Shown piece after piece: positions 1-10,953 of a DNA stretch of 64,000 nucleotides; the stretch's first letter is position 1, and every line of letters starts with the position of its first letter. The stretch is from Yamagishiella unicocca (lineage: Eukaryota > Chlorophyta > Chlorophyceae > Chlamydomonadales > Volvocaceae), in contig BDSL01000024.1 of NCBI GenBank assembly GCA_003116995.1, positions 124,001 through 188,000 on the forward strand, given 5' to 3'. The translations under genes were made by a program, and so were the position numbers. Under the pieces are notes generated by a model, which worked only from the letters and a program-made list of their open reading frames with translations, ran no database searches and was not told where the DNA came from.

Positions 1-100
1 GGTGCTGACCGTGCCCCTCGCCCAACCGCTTCCTTATTCCTCATCTGAGGTTGACCGCCTTAGCCTTTTCACTCCACCCTTCTTCGCACCTGTGTGTCCT

Positions 101-1623
101 CCCCGACCCCCTCATGTCCTCCCTGACCCCTCATGTCCTCCCCAACCCCTCATGTCCTCCCCAACCCCTCATGTCCTCCCCGACCCCTCGTGTCCTACCC
201 GACCCCTCGTGTCCTCCCCGAACCCTCGTGTCCTCCCCGACCCCTCATGTCCTCCCCGAACCCTCGTGTCCTCCCCAACCCCTCATGTCCTCCCCGACCC
301 CCTCATGTCCTCCCCGAACCCTCGTGTCCTCCCCAACCCCTCATGTCCTCCCCGACCCCTCGTGTCCTCCCCAACCCCTCATGTCCTCCCCGACCTCTCG
401 TGTCCTCCCCGGCCCCTCGTGTCCTCCCCGACCCCTCGTGTCCTCCCCGGCCCCTCATGTCCTCCCCGACCCCTCGTGTCCTCCCCGACCCCTCATGTCC
501 TCCCCGGCCCCTCGTGTCCTCCCCGGCCCCTCGTGTCCTCCCCGACCCCTCGTGTCCTCCCCGACCCCTCATGTCCTCCCCGACCCCTCGTGTCCTCCCC
601 GACCCCTCGTGTCCTCCCCGACCCCTCGTGTCCTACCCGACCCCTCATGTCCTCCCCGGCCCCTCGTGTCCTCCCCGACCCCTCGTGTCCTCCCCGGCCC
701 CTCATGTCCTCCCCGGCCCCTCGTGTCCTCCCCGACCCCTCGTGTCCTACCCGACCCCTCGTGTCCTACCCGAACCCTCGTGTCCTCCCCGACCCCTCAT
801 GTCCTCCCCGAACCCTCGTGTCCTCCCCAACCCCTCATGTCCTCCCCGACCCCTCATGTCCTCCCCGAACCCTCGTGTCCTCCCCAACCCCTCATGTCCT
901 CCCCGAACCCTCATGTCCTCCCCAACCCCTCATGTCCTCCCCGACCCCCTCATGTCCTCCCCGACCCCTCGTGTCCTCCCCAACCCCTCATGTCCTCCCC
1001 GACCTCTCGTGTCCTCCCCGGCCCCTCGTGTCCTCCCCGACCCCTCATGTCCTCCCCGACCTCTCGTGTCCTCCCCGACCCCTCGTGTCCTCCCCGGCCC
1101 CTCGTGTCCTACCCGACCCCTCATGTCCTCCCCAACCCCTCATGTCCTCCCCGACCTCTCGTGTCCTCCCCGGCCCCTCGTGTCCTCCCCGACCCCTCAT
1201 GTCCTCCCCGACCTCTCGTGTCCTCCCCGACCTCTCGTGTCCTCCCCGACCCCTCGTGTCCTCCCCGGCCCCTCGTGTCCTACCCGACCCCTCATGTCCT
1301 CCCCGACCTCTCGTGTCCTCCCCGGCCCCTCGTGTCCTACCCGACCCCTCATGTCCTCCCCGACCTCTCATGTCCTCCCCAACCCCTCATGTCCTCCCCG
1401 ACCCCTCATGTCCCCCCCGGCCCCTCGTGTCCTCCCCGACCCCTCGTGTCCTCCCCGACCCCTCGTGTCCTCCCCGACCCCTCATGTCCTCCCCGACCCC
1501 TCGTGTCCTCCCCGACCCCTCGTGTCCTCCCCGACCTCTCATGTCCTCCCCGGCCCCTCGTGTCCTCCCCGACCCCTCGTGTCCTCCCCGACCCCTCGTG
1601 TCCTCCCCGACCCCTCGTGTTCT
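101..1623 (+). repeat. 19-bp minisatellite, about 80 units
   Basis: Head-to-tail array of the unit cccctcgtgtcctccccga with point variants (cgtg/catg, ccga/ccaa/ccgg, tcc/tac). The period is 19, which is 1 modulo 3, so all three + frames stay open and all spell the same 19-residue Pro/Ser/Cys-rich repeat. The long open frames here are therefore a property of the repeat and not evidence of coding. The array is almost purely pyrimidine on + and ends directly before cctgatggcgcag, which I read as the 3' splice site of the last MYND exon. The paralogue downstream has only two units at the equivalent place. Confidence 0.93.
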
Positions 1624-1633
1624 GATGGCGCAG

Positions 1634-3130
1634 AACTTCCTTTGTGGGGAAACCCCGTGGAACGGGGCTTGGGCCCAGGTACTGGCATTCGGGCCATTGC
1701 ACGAGCTGGCATCGCTGGTGGCAACCATCTCCAAGCTGCTCCGGCACGTGACAGCGCAGCTGGCAGCCGGCCAAGATGCAGGGGCCGAATGGCTCTCCAG
1801 GGCTGAGAAGATGCTCGAGGCGACGGCATGCCTCATGGCCTCTGGTCGGAAGTGTTCGGGTGATCCTTTGGAGCCCGCCATATACCACCTTCGCAAGCTT
1901 GTGGTGGCAGTGCCCGCCGAGGCTGTGGCTGATTGGCGACAGCAGCTGGTGGAGACAGCGGGCGGCGAGGCTGGCAGCAGCAGTGATGACGCGGGTGGCG
2001 AGGGCAGCGGGCCTCCCGGAAGCGAGGGCACTGGTGCGGAAGCGCCTCACGACAAGCTGCTGGCCGCATGCCGGCTGGGGCAGGTCCTGTCGTTCGTTGC
2101 CGTACAGCTGCTGCCGGCGGTGGCCAAGCTGCTACACAAGCTGCCGCCTCTAGGCCAGGATTTGTGGTTCGCGTCCACCCATCTGGCTAGCATACGGTTG
2201 CTGCTGTCGTGGATCCCGGTACTGGCGGCGGCCTCGGCGGCAGGGCGGGGCCTCGGAGTTGCGGATGAAGGCGGCGCGGTGCCGTATGGCGACATGAGTG
2301 CAGCGGCGAGGGCGGCGGCAGGGGAGTGGGAGGTGTACCTCTTTCGGGACCTTGAGGTCTTCGGCGTCCTGGAGACCGCGGTCAACATGGTCAACGCCTT
2401 AGAGGCGGAGAGCAGCATGCGTTACATCGTATGGAACAGCCTGGCCTTCGCCTTGAACTCCCTGGTACGTTTCCTGCCCCGGGAGTTGGCGGCCCACCTC
2501 AGGCAAGCCGACGAGCGGCTGGCTGCAGCTACGGCCGTGGAGGCTGGTTCGGGTGATGAGAAGCGAGGGGGCCTCACGCCGTCCGTCAGCGGCGGTCCGA
2601 TGGCGGCCTCACCTTTGCTTCCGCAGCTGCGGCTGCTGCTGGGGCCGGCCGGGTGGCTTCCATATACGGCGCTCCTGGCGGATATCGAGCGGGTGTGTGC
2701 CGCGGCGGAGGGCGGGGACACGACGGCGGCGGTACAAGGGCAGTCGGCAGCTGGCGCCAGCAGCAGGGCGGTGTGCGGGGTTGGCGGGGGCCAGGGGGTG
2801 GCGGCGGCGCAGGGGGAGGCAGAGGCGCAGGAAGGTGGATCTGAGCTGGTCGCATTGCTTCGGGAGTGGCTTGCCGTGGCTGTGTTTCTACAGTCCCCCA
2901 GCCAGGCTCGCCAGATCCTGCCCACCTGCAGCAATCCGGAGTGCACCAACCTGGAGGGCCCCAGTGAGGCGGCGCTGAAGCTGCGGGTCTGCGGTGGCGG
3001 CTGCGGCGGCAGGGTGCGCTACTGCAGCCCGGGCTGCCAGGCGGCGCACTGGCCTCAGCACGTGAAGGAGTGCGGTGGGGCGGCGGCGGCAGCTGTGCCC
3101 GCGTTGCTAGGCTGCGAAGCGGCGGCCTGA
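1634..3130 (+). CDS. MYND zinc-finger protein, copy 1 (last exon, 5' part outside window)
   Basis: The reading frame runs from the probable 3' splice site (gcag|AACTTC) to TGA. The body is Leu/Ala-rich and helical (FGPLHELASLVATISKLL near its start), followed by an Ala/Gly/Glu-rich linker. A C-terminal MYND finger follows, with ligands in the order CSNPEC, CGGGC, YCSPGC, then His and Cys in the HWPQHVKEC segment, matching the C6-H-C zinc pattern. MYND fingers bind proline-rich peptides or serve as protein-interaction modules; no catalytic domain is seen, so the function is unknown. ATG at 1625 (MAQN) could be read as a start. The second copy shows this exon is normally preceded by a large upstream coding part, so I treat MAQ as intron end. 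The copy at 6901-8508 is highly similar, including about 75 bp past the stop. Confidence 0.85.
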   Translation, partial: NFLCGETPWNGAWAQVLAFGPLHELASLVATISKLLRHVTAQLAAGQDAGAEWLSRAEKMLEATACLMASGRKCSGDPLEPAIYHLRKLVVAVPAEAVADWRQQLVETAGGEAGSSSDDAGGEGSGPPGSEGTGAEAPHDKLLAACRLGQVLSFVAVQLLPAVAKLLHKLPPLGQDLWFASTHLASIRLLLSWIPVLAAASAAGRGLGVADEGGAVPYGDMSAAARAAAGEWEVYLFRDLEVFGVLETAVNMVNALEAESSMRYIVWNSLAFALNSLVRFLPRELAAHLRQADERLAAATAVEAGSGDEKRGGLTPSVSGGPMAASPLLPQLRLLLGPAGWLPYTALLADIERVCAAAEGGDTTAAVQGQSAAGASSRAVCGVGGGQGVAAAQGEAEAQEGGSELVALLREWLAVAVFLQSPSQARQILPTCSNPECTNLEGPSEAALKLRVCGGGCGGRVRYCSPGCQAAHWPQHVKECGGAAAAAVPALLGCEAAA

Positions 3131-4161
3131 CGCGGCAGTCCTGATGGGCCGCGTATCAGAGTGTAGGGCTGCTGCCGGCGATGCGCGAGTCCGGGGGTAC
3201 GGGACTATTGTCCCCGGGCTAGGGGCCTGTAGGATGGGGGGGTGGGGCCAGCTGGCGAAGGGCGGTGGAGGGGAGGGCTGGGGTCCTGGCCTCCCGATAG
3301 CGCGCTGGAGCGACGTGGAGCTGGGTGGGTGCGTTGCGTGTTTCTGAGGCCGTGGCCATGTGCCGGCACCGCTGCCACCGCGCTGGGGTTACCCCGCTGC
3401 CAGCTGTACGGCAAACTATTTGTACGGCCATAGGGCCTGCAGGGGCGTGCACGAGGGTGTAGGAGGGCGGCCGAACAAAATCGAGGCAGATACTCGGATG
3501 TGGACATGTTGTCTTTCTGCCGTACCTTGTTACATCTCTGTGTCCATTACCATGCTTGGATGTCGGCAGCTGTGGATTGGGTCTGTGGGGGCGTTTGGAA
3601 CGTGTGCTGGGCAGGGTCGGGCATTTCTGGCGTTCACACGTTTGCCGTTGCGACGTTCGGGAACTGCCTGACACAAAGGAAGGGGGCTTGGACGGCAGCC
3701 AACGCTCAACCTTCCCGGGGCAACTGCGAAGGCCTTTGACAGCTTCTCAGGATTCTGCTGTCCAGTTCGCCTCGACCCGCGTACGCAGCCAGAGGTGCAG
3801 AAGGGTGCAGCGTGGAACAGCCTGGTATAGCGTTTTGCCGGTGCGCAGCACTCGTCGGAAATAGACCTTGCCGGCGAAGATGACCAGATGCAAGGACAAG
3901 TGGATTTTCCACAGTTGTAACCCGTATGACACATGCAAGCTGCCTGCTGAAGTGCTGATACCGTCTTGCCGATCTTCCTCTACGACATTTATATTCGTTG
4001 CCAGAGTAAACTTGTGGCTTAGCGGTGCAGGGTAGGCGCATTAGTTGCACGTTTTCAAAAACTAAATCGCTTACGTTCATTATAGAGCTATATGTCAGCC
4101 GAGTAAAGGTTAAAGATTGGCAATTTGTCCTGGCTGTCAGCGGCGCTTATTGCTGGCATAA
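3131..4161 (+). other. 3' flank and spacer between the MYND paralogues
   Basis: No gene is supported here. The first 75 bp after the stop match the bases after the stop of the second paralogue (8509-8583), marking how far the duplication extends. TGTAA at 3916-3920 is a candidate poly(A) signal for copy 1. The rest has no recognisable coding or repeat structure. Confidence 0.6.
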
Positions 4162-7100
4162 ATGCCACCGCGCACAGCCCGCGCTAGGCAGGGTGGTCAG
4201 TCGGCGTCTGGCCGTGCCTGGGACCGCTCCTTGACTCGCTTAAGGGACCTTGGATTAAAGGTGCTGAGATCCTTAAGCGCCGATCCTTCAGCCACATTAT
4301 CGCTGGCCGAGGTGAACGCAGCCGTTGACGACGTGAGCTTGCTGAGCTACCGGGCCGAAGACGGAGATGACAGCCCCAAACCAAGCGTATGGACAGCCGT
4401 GGGCAGAGACGGTCTTGCCGGATTGGTCGCGCTGTACGCGGTATCTATCCGATGCTCGTGCGCCTCTTTGGCGCCTGGCGTGTCGAGCTATCTCCGTACC
4501 GCCCAGGCAGCGTTGCGCTCCAAGCTGGCCAGGGAGCTGAATAACCAATTCATTGAATCTTGTCGTGTCACCTCCCGGGCAAGCATGCACTCTCTCGCCC
4601 ACGGCCTGCTGGCTACCCACGCGCTGCGATGCTACGCAGTCCTCCTTTCGGAGGCCGCGGCGACGCTGGTGGATCCGCTGCAGCAGCAGCACCTGCAGCG
4701 AGTTTCGCGCCCCCAGCGTGTTGTGCAGGCGGCTTTGGAGCTCCTCCGCGAAGCTTGGTGTCTGCTGTGGACCCTAACGGCAGTTTATGCCATGCGCGAG
4801 AAGCATGCGGAAGCGCCAGACCTCGTGCCGCTTTGGTGCAATGAACTGGTTGCCAGCGGGCTTCTGGAGCACTGGGCCCGCACGCTGCTGCTGCTGGCGG
4901 CCTGCGAGGGGACGGAGGGCATGGCGGCCAAGCTGCTTGGGTCGCTGCCAGGCTCACTCCATTTCCTGAACAACCGTCTGGATTTGACAGCCCCCGGTCT
5001 CCTTGCTGCCAGCCCCAGCCTGTCGTACCTGTTGTCGGCGCACCTTGTACGGCTTTGCTCTGTACTGGACGAGGATGGCCGTGGCGGTGATACGGCCGGC
5101 ATGTACGGCATGTCGCCGGCGGTGGCATCATGGTCGGCGCCGCTGTGGGGCTCCGTAGGGCGGCCTCATCTCATCCAGCAGCTTGGCGTGGATGGCGGAG
5201 GGCCCGGCATGGAGCTGGCGCTGCAGGCACTGTGCACCTGGAGCAGGGCCCTCGAGTCAGAGGAAGGGCGCATCTCTAGGATAAAGGGTACTCCTACTCA
5301 CTTGTTGATGATGGATAGGGTGCGGCGGCTCCAGGCATGGGCGCGTAGCAGCCCGCCTACCTCGCTGTGCCAGTCGTGTCGCCGGCAGCTGCGGGTGCTG
5401 GGGCTCCAGCTGCAGTGCAACAATGGCATCACCAGCCAGCAGGTGGCCGACGGGAGCGCAAGCCCAGTGGAGGTCGTCCAGGACTTCCTCGACAGTTGTA
5501 GCCGAGATCTGAGCGACGAGTTAGAGAGGATGGCCGAGCTGCAGGATAAGCTTGCCGTGCCCCCACTGAACACCATCGCTGTCGTCACTGTGTGCATGCG
5601 CCTCCTGTTGTCATCCACGGCACGCGTCATTGGCCGCCCTCGGCCTTCTCGGCAGCAGCAGCAGGAGGAGGAGCGGCTGCAGCTGCAGCCGGAGACAGCG
5701 GCCCGGCTGGCCATTGAAGCGCTGCTTTGCACCAAGGCCGCGTGCCGGTTTGCGGCCTGCCTGGCTGCAAGGATGCCGCTGCCGCAGGTGGCCCTGGAGC
5801 AGATGACGTCCTGCTGGCGCCTATGGCTGTCCTGGGCGTTGGCAAAGACCGCGATGAACAGCGTCAAAAACAGCGTCAAAAACAGCGTCCTCGACTCCTT
5901 CGGCTGGGGTATGGTAGCGAAGTTGCTGGTCCTGGAGAAGGAGTACACAACTGGCGCAGGTGGGGGCGGAGACGAGGATGAGCGGTGTAATGACGGCGCG
6001 GGAGGTGGCAGCACAGTTTGCCACTAGTGCGATTTTACAACGGGCGGGGTTCCGGTGGTTTGGGAATTATTGTGGGGCGGCGACTGGGACCTGAGTACCG
6101 GTCATAACTTGGCCTCCCGGGGGGGGGCTTTGGGGCTTAGCTGGCGACAATTTGGCGGCCACCGACTGGCCTCGTGCCGATAATCTGCTGTAAGCCGGAC
6201 GGCGCGATAACCTTGTGAGCATACGGCAGTCAGGCGGTGAGACCTGGCCCCCTATCAGGGGACAGGCAAGGGAGGCAGGAGCTGATGTTACACCTCCCGC
6301 CCGTCGTGTCCGCAGTGCTGCCGAGCAGCCCGCCGCCCGACATCGCAGCCGCGCTGGCCGCTGGGTACTTGCCGCACATGGAGGACCTGTTGCGGCAGCT
6401 GTCGAGGGACTCGTGGGAGGACTTGGAGGTAGGGTCCACCGGTGCTCAGGACTTGGCGTCCCGGGGTTACGGGAAGAAACGTGTAGCTCGACACTGAACC
6501 TTAAACAGAGTAGGAGATGTCTGGTACAGACGGGGGGCGATTTGCGTGTTATGGCCCAGGACAGTCCGCGTTGGTCGCTGCTGCTTAGCTGCCTCGGAGG
6601 CTTCATCGCGTCTTATAGCCTGTCTCTGGGCGCTGACCATGCCCCCCGTCCAACCGCTTCCCTCTTCCTCATCTGAGGTGTGACCGCGTCCGCCGGTGGA
6701 TGCACCGGTGTCTTGGCGCCTGTCTCTGGGCGCTGGTCGTGCCGCTGCCCCGCTGCCAATCGCTTCCTTCCTCCTCACTGAGTTGTGACCGCCTTCCCCT
6801 CAGCCTTCTCTTTCCACCTTTCTTCGAACATGCGTTGGGGACTTCTCATCCCTGACGACCCCCCGTGTCCTCCCCGACCCCTCGTGTCCTGATGGCGCAG
6901 GACTTCTTTGAGGGAGTTAACGCGCGGAACGGGGCTTGGGCCCTGGTGCTTGCATTCGGGCCATTGCACGAGTCGGCATCGCTGGTGGCGACGGTCTCCA
7001 AGCTGCTCTGGCGCGTGACAGCGGAACTGCCAGCCGGCCAAGATGCAGGGGCCGATCACAATTTGGCGCTCTTTAGGGCTGAGCGAATGCTCCAGGCCGC

Positions 7101-8508
7101 GGAAGGCTTCATGCTCTCGAGCCAGAAGTGCTCGGGAGTGCCTGAGGAGGAGCCCGCCGTCCACCACCTTTGCAACATTGTAGCGACAGCGCCCGCCGAG
7201 GCTGTGAATGATAGGCGACAGCAGCTGGCGGGCGGCGAGGCTGGCAGCAGCAGTGACGACGCGGGTGGCGAGGGCAGCGGGCCTCCCGGCAGCGAGGGCA
7301 CTGGTGCGGAAGCGCCTCATGACGAGCTGCTGGTCGCATGCCGGCTGGGGCAGGTCCTGTCGTATGTTGTCGTACAGCTGCTGCCGGCGGTGGCCAAGCT
7401 TCTACGCAAACGGTCGCCTCAAAGCCTGGGTGGGCGGTTTGTAGGCATCCATCTGGTGAGCATGCGGTTGCTGCTGTCGTGGATCCCGGTACTGGCGGCG
7501 GCCTCGGCGGCAGGGCGGGGCCTCGGAGTTGCGGATGAAGGCGGCGCGGTGCCGTATGGCGACAAGAGTGCAGCGGCAAAGGCGGCTGCAGGGGAGTGGG
7601 AGGTGTACCTCCTCCGGGACCTTGAGGTCTTCGGCGTCCTGGAGACCGCGGTCAACATGGCCAACGCCTTAGAGGCGAAGAGCAGCATGCGTTACATCGT
7701 ATGGGACAGCCTGGCCCTCGCCTTGTACTCCCTGGTACGTTTCCTGCCCCGGGAGTTGGCGGCCCACCTCAGGCAAGCCGACGAGCGGCTGGCTGCAGCT
7801 GCGGCCGTGGAGGCTGGTTCGGGTGATGAGAAGCGAGGGGGCCTCACGCCGACCGTCAGCGGCGGTCCGATGGCGGCCTCACCTTCGCTTCCGCAGCTGC
7901 GGCTGCTGCTGGGGCCGGCCGGGAGGCTTCCATATTCGGCGCTCCTGGCGGCTATCGAGCGGGTGTGTGCCGCGGCGGAGGGCGGGGACACGACGGCGGC
8001 GGTACGAGGGCAGTCGGGAGCTGGCGCCAGCAGCAGGGCGGTGTGCGGGGGTGGCGGGGGCCAGGGGGTGGCGGCGGCGCAAGGGGAGGCAGACGCGCAG
8101 GGGGCGGCAGACGCGCAGGGGGAGGCAGAGGCGCAGGGGGAGGCAGAGGCGCAGGGGGAGGCAGAGGCGCAGGAAGGTGAGCGTGAGAGCGCGGATGGGG
8201 TTGAGGGTGGGACGGAGGATGAGCTGGAGGAGCGACTGCAGCGGTGGGTTGCCGTGGCTGTGTTCCTACAGTCCCCCAGCCAGGCTCGCCAGATCCTGCC
8301 CACCTGCAGCAATCCGGAGTGCACCAACCTGGAGGGCCCCAGTGAGGCGGCGCTGAAGCTGCGGGTCTGCGGTGGCGGCTGCGGCGGCAGGGTGCGCTAC
8401 TGCAGCCCAGGCTGCCAGGCGGCGCACTGGCCGCAGCACGTGAAGGAGTGCGCTGGGGCGGCGGCGGCAGCTGTGCCCGCGTTGCTAGGCTGCGAAGCGG
8501 CGGCCTGA
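4162..8508 (+). CDS. MYND zinc-finger protein, copy 2 (three-part gene)
   Basis: Exon 1 opens at ATG 4162 and reads Leu/Ala-rich helical sequence (LGLKVLRSLSADPSATLSLA near the start, a Gln/Glu run at 5653-5670, an NSVKNSVKNS repeat at 5856-5890) to a stop at 6025. Exon 2 is 6279-6428 (cag|GAG ... GAG|GTAGGG, 50 codons; contains LPPVVSAVLPSSPPPDIAAA). Exon 3 is 6901-8508 (gcag|GACTTC to TGA), ending in a MYND finger (CSNPEC, CGGGC, YCSPGC, HWPQHVKEC). Exons 2 and 3 join in phase 0. The exon 1 donor is not fixed: ATG|GTAGCG at 5914 would keep phase 0 and give about 1169 residues. From family recall, algal MYND proteins have this N-terminal, middle and MYND order, so I infer one gene. Alternatively these could be separate or decayed fragments. 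An in-frame GEA(E/D)AQ repeat at 8085-8175 is longer than in copy 1. Confidence 0.72.
6861..6890 (+). repeat. Two-unit ancestor of the 19-bp minisatellite
   Basis: Just over one and a half units (cgtgtcctccccgacccct then cgtgtcctgatgg) precede the exon 3 acceptor of MYND copy 2. The flanks match those of the expanded array in copy 1 (for example ccgccttcccctcagccttc against the similar text at 56-75). This is the unexpanded state of the array at 101-1623. Confidence 0.8.
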
Positions 8509-10953
8509 CGCGGCAGTCCTGATGGGCCGCGCATCAGAGTGTAGGGCTGCTGCTGGCAATGCGCGAGTCCGGGGGTACGGGATGAAGTGCCCGTCGAGGA
8601 TGAACGCGTGTGCTGCAAGCGGCGGAGGGCCTTAGGGACCGCGCAGCTGGGTGGGGTTTAGGACGAGGTCCCTGCGCCGCCGCCATGTTACATTTCCCCG
8701 CCAGCAGCCCCTTCACCGGTGTTTTGTTTGTGACCTTGGCCGCGCGGGCATCATAGCAAACCAGCACCGTATCCTTTATTTTCAATCGTGGGCTGCCAGC
8801 CCCTCAGCGTGCGACGACGTCGAGGGCGGCTGTGGCGCGTGCCGATCTGGATCCAAAAGGGCGGCTGTGGCGCTGGCCGATCTGGATCCAAAAGGGCGGT
8901 TGTGGCGCCTGCCGACCTGGATTCAAAAGGGCGGCTGTGGCGCCTGCCGATCGCCCGGCAGTGGGCGCGGTCGGAATAGCGGTCTTACGGCACGGCAGGA
9001 ATGCGTTGCCGGCACTCAGGCACCGTGCAGCGTGCGGTTGGTCTGTTTGCTCTTGTATGTTCGTAATGGCGACGACAAGGTTGCGTACCAACAGCAGAAT
9101 CCTAAGCCCGTGCTCTGTGCTGCACTGCTCATGGCGCTGCACGCACACGCGGGCTGCTCCGTAGCGTTGACGCTGGGAGGGGGGGCCACCGCAACCTGCA
9201 TTTGTGCAGCGGCTGTCAGCCACGCGCGGTCCGGCCCAGTCCCGACAATTCTCTGAAGTAGGGCAGCCAATCGGCATGTTTTGGGGAGCGGTGCGGGCAA
9301 GCAGGCCTTCACTACAAGCCGGCTGCGAAGTGCGGCGGGCTGCAAGCTGCTGGGGCCCGCAGGTGGCACGAGGGTGCAGGGGGTAGCGTAGAAATGCGTG
9401 TTTTCACACGAGGCGGAGCAGCTGTGGCGCAACAGGACGAACCAGCCGAGGGCGCAATAGGAAACCTGTTGTTGGACAAGCGTTTGAGGGTAGGTGCATG
9501 CTCTGGAACCTGGTGGAACCTGGTGTGGCGGTTGTGAGCCGGAGCGTGAATCCCAGCTGGGGCTGCAGAGGTGCGGGTAGGCTGCTGATCGATCGTTTGT
9601 GCCGCATGGCGGTGGCGGCACCTCCAGCGGCGGCGGAATCTGTTGTGTCCTAGCTGAGGCTGGCGGAGGTGGTAACAGTGGTCACCACCGCACTGCCCGG
9701 GCATTCCCAGGCATGCCACGTGGACATGGCCTGGCAGGAGGGCGGCTTCGCAGGTGGATGGGTGTCACCGAGGCTGTCGGTGGTGACAGTTGGCCGCAGG
9801 ATGGCAGGATGGCCCGTGGTCTCGGGTGGACCAGGCCCGTGCACGTGGTGGGAGGCACCCGGCGTCACCTGGGTCTACGTTTTACTCCTTTTTGCGTTAT
9901 GAATATACGCGTTTTTCCTCTCTCGAATAATGAATTGCCGTCTTGGATGCAGCCCCGCCCGCGTGCTGATGTCCCCCTGGCTGGCCGTGTTTTCCTTTTC
10001 CATGTGCGAAGCGGCCGGCTGCTGTGGCCCTTTTGCGACCTGTGCATGGGCTGCGGTACGGCTCGCCGCCGCCAGTGGTTGTCTCCACCGGCCGCCCGGT
10101 GAGTGTGACGTGGCGCAATCACGTGCTGTTGCCAGCAGTGCCAATGGCGCAGCACCAACTTGCTTGCGACCCGTCAGGGCCAGCAGACTTGAGGAGCTGA
10201 TGGAACTGGCAGCGATTATGATATGCCGTGCGCCACATTGCTACCTGTATCTACCCACTTGTAAGGCACGTGGTGCTGTGCGGTGGCGTAACAGTCTGGT
10301 TGGGCAGTGACGGGCGGTATCACGGGGTGCTGCAAGGCAGGACGCAAGGACGTTGCAAGCTCAAGACGGGCGACGCGAGTACAAGGGTGTAGAGCAACCT
10401 TTTGTTCATTCGTTGCGGCCCCCGGTAATCGCGGCCGTGGCCATTCAAAGGACGTTAATGATGGGCTTCAGGTGCACCGGAAACGTGCAGTTCCCTTGCG
10501 ACTTTCCGCCTCTACAGTGCTTAGTGTTGCTGACCTCGTGTCTTGCGCGCAATGCTGGCTCATTCATGTCAGAAAACGTTGATTGCTCAGCACGTGTTCC
10601 CTCACCCGCGCAAGAGGAACGCCCCTTGCCGAGGTCCCTTCCATAGCGGACAGTCGCTTTCGGCCGCGAACATTGCCAGGCCACATATGTCCAGCATCAC
10701 GTTCACTTTTAGCAATAATTAAGCTTAACTAAGATTGCGTCAAGCAACACAGGTCTGACTCACGCGCGCGCCAGGTCGCCGTGTTTTCGGAGCTCTGCAC
10801 GCCTATACAAGCTGAAAAAGATACTCGAATCCCTGCAAACAATTGTCGAGAGTATCGCTGGTGTCGTGGTGTTGATAGTCACGCCATTCGTCAGCCTCTT
10901 CTGACCGTTATTGCGTCAACACCGCCACCTTGACATACGTTTTGCCATAAATA
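8509..10953 (+). other. Intergenic, MYND copy 2 to IDH
   Basis: No convincing gene. The start shares about 75 bp with the 3' flank of MYND copy 1. A small tandem repeat lies at 8823-8955. TGTAA occurs at 10260-10264 but is far from the stop. Short open frames here lack codon-use or domain support. The last few hundred bases, more AT-rich (10690-10950), should hold the IDH promoter; no clear TATA box stands out. Confidence 0.5.
8823..8955 (+). repeat. About 35-bp tandem repeat, 3-4 units
   Basis: Units carry gatctggatccaaaag followed by ggcggctgtggcgc with a few substitutions. It sits in the spacer and has no visible gene association. Confidence 0.8.

Noticed and set aside
2..1625. Long open frames across the 5' minisatellite, on both strands
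   Set aside because: Period 19 with no stops keeps every frame open; the peptide is the same in each phase and the array sits before a splice acceptor.
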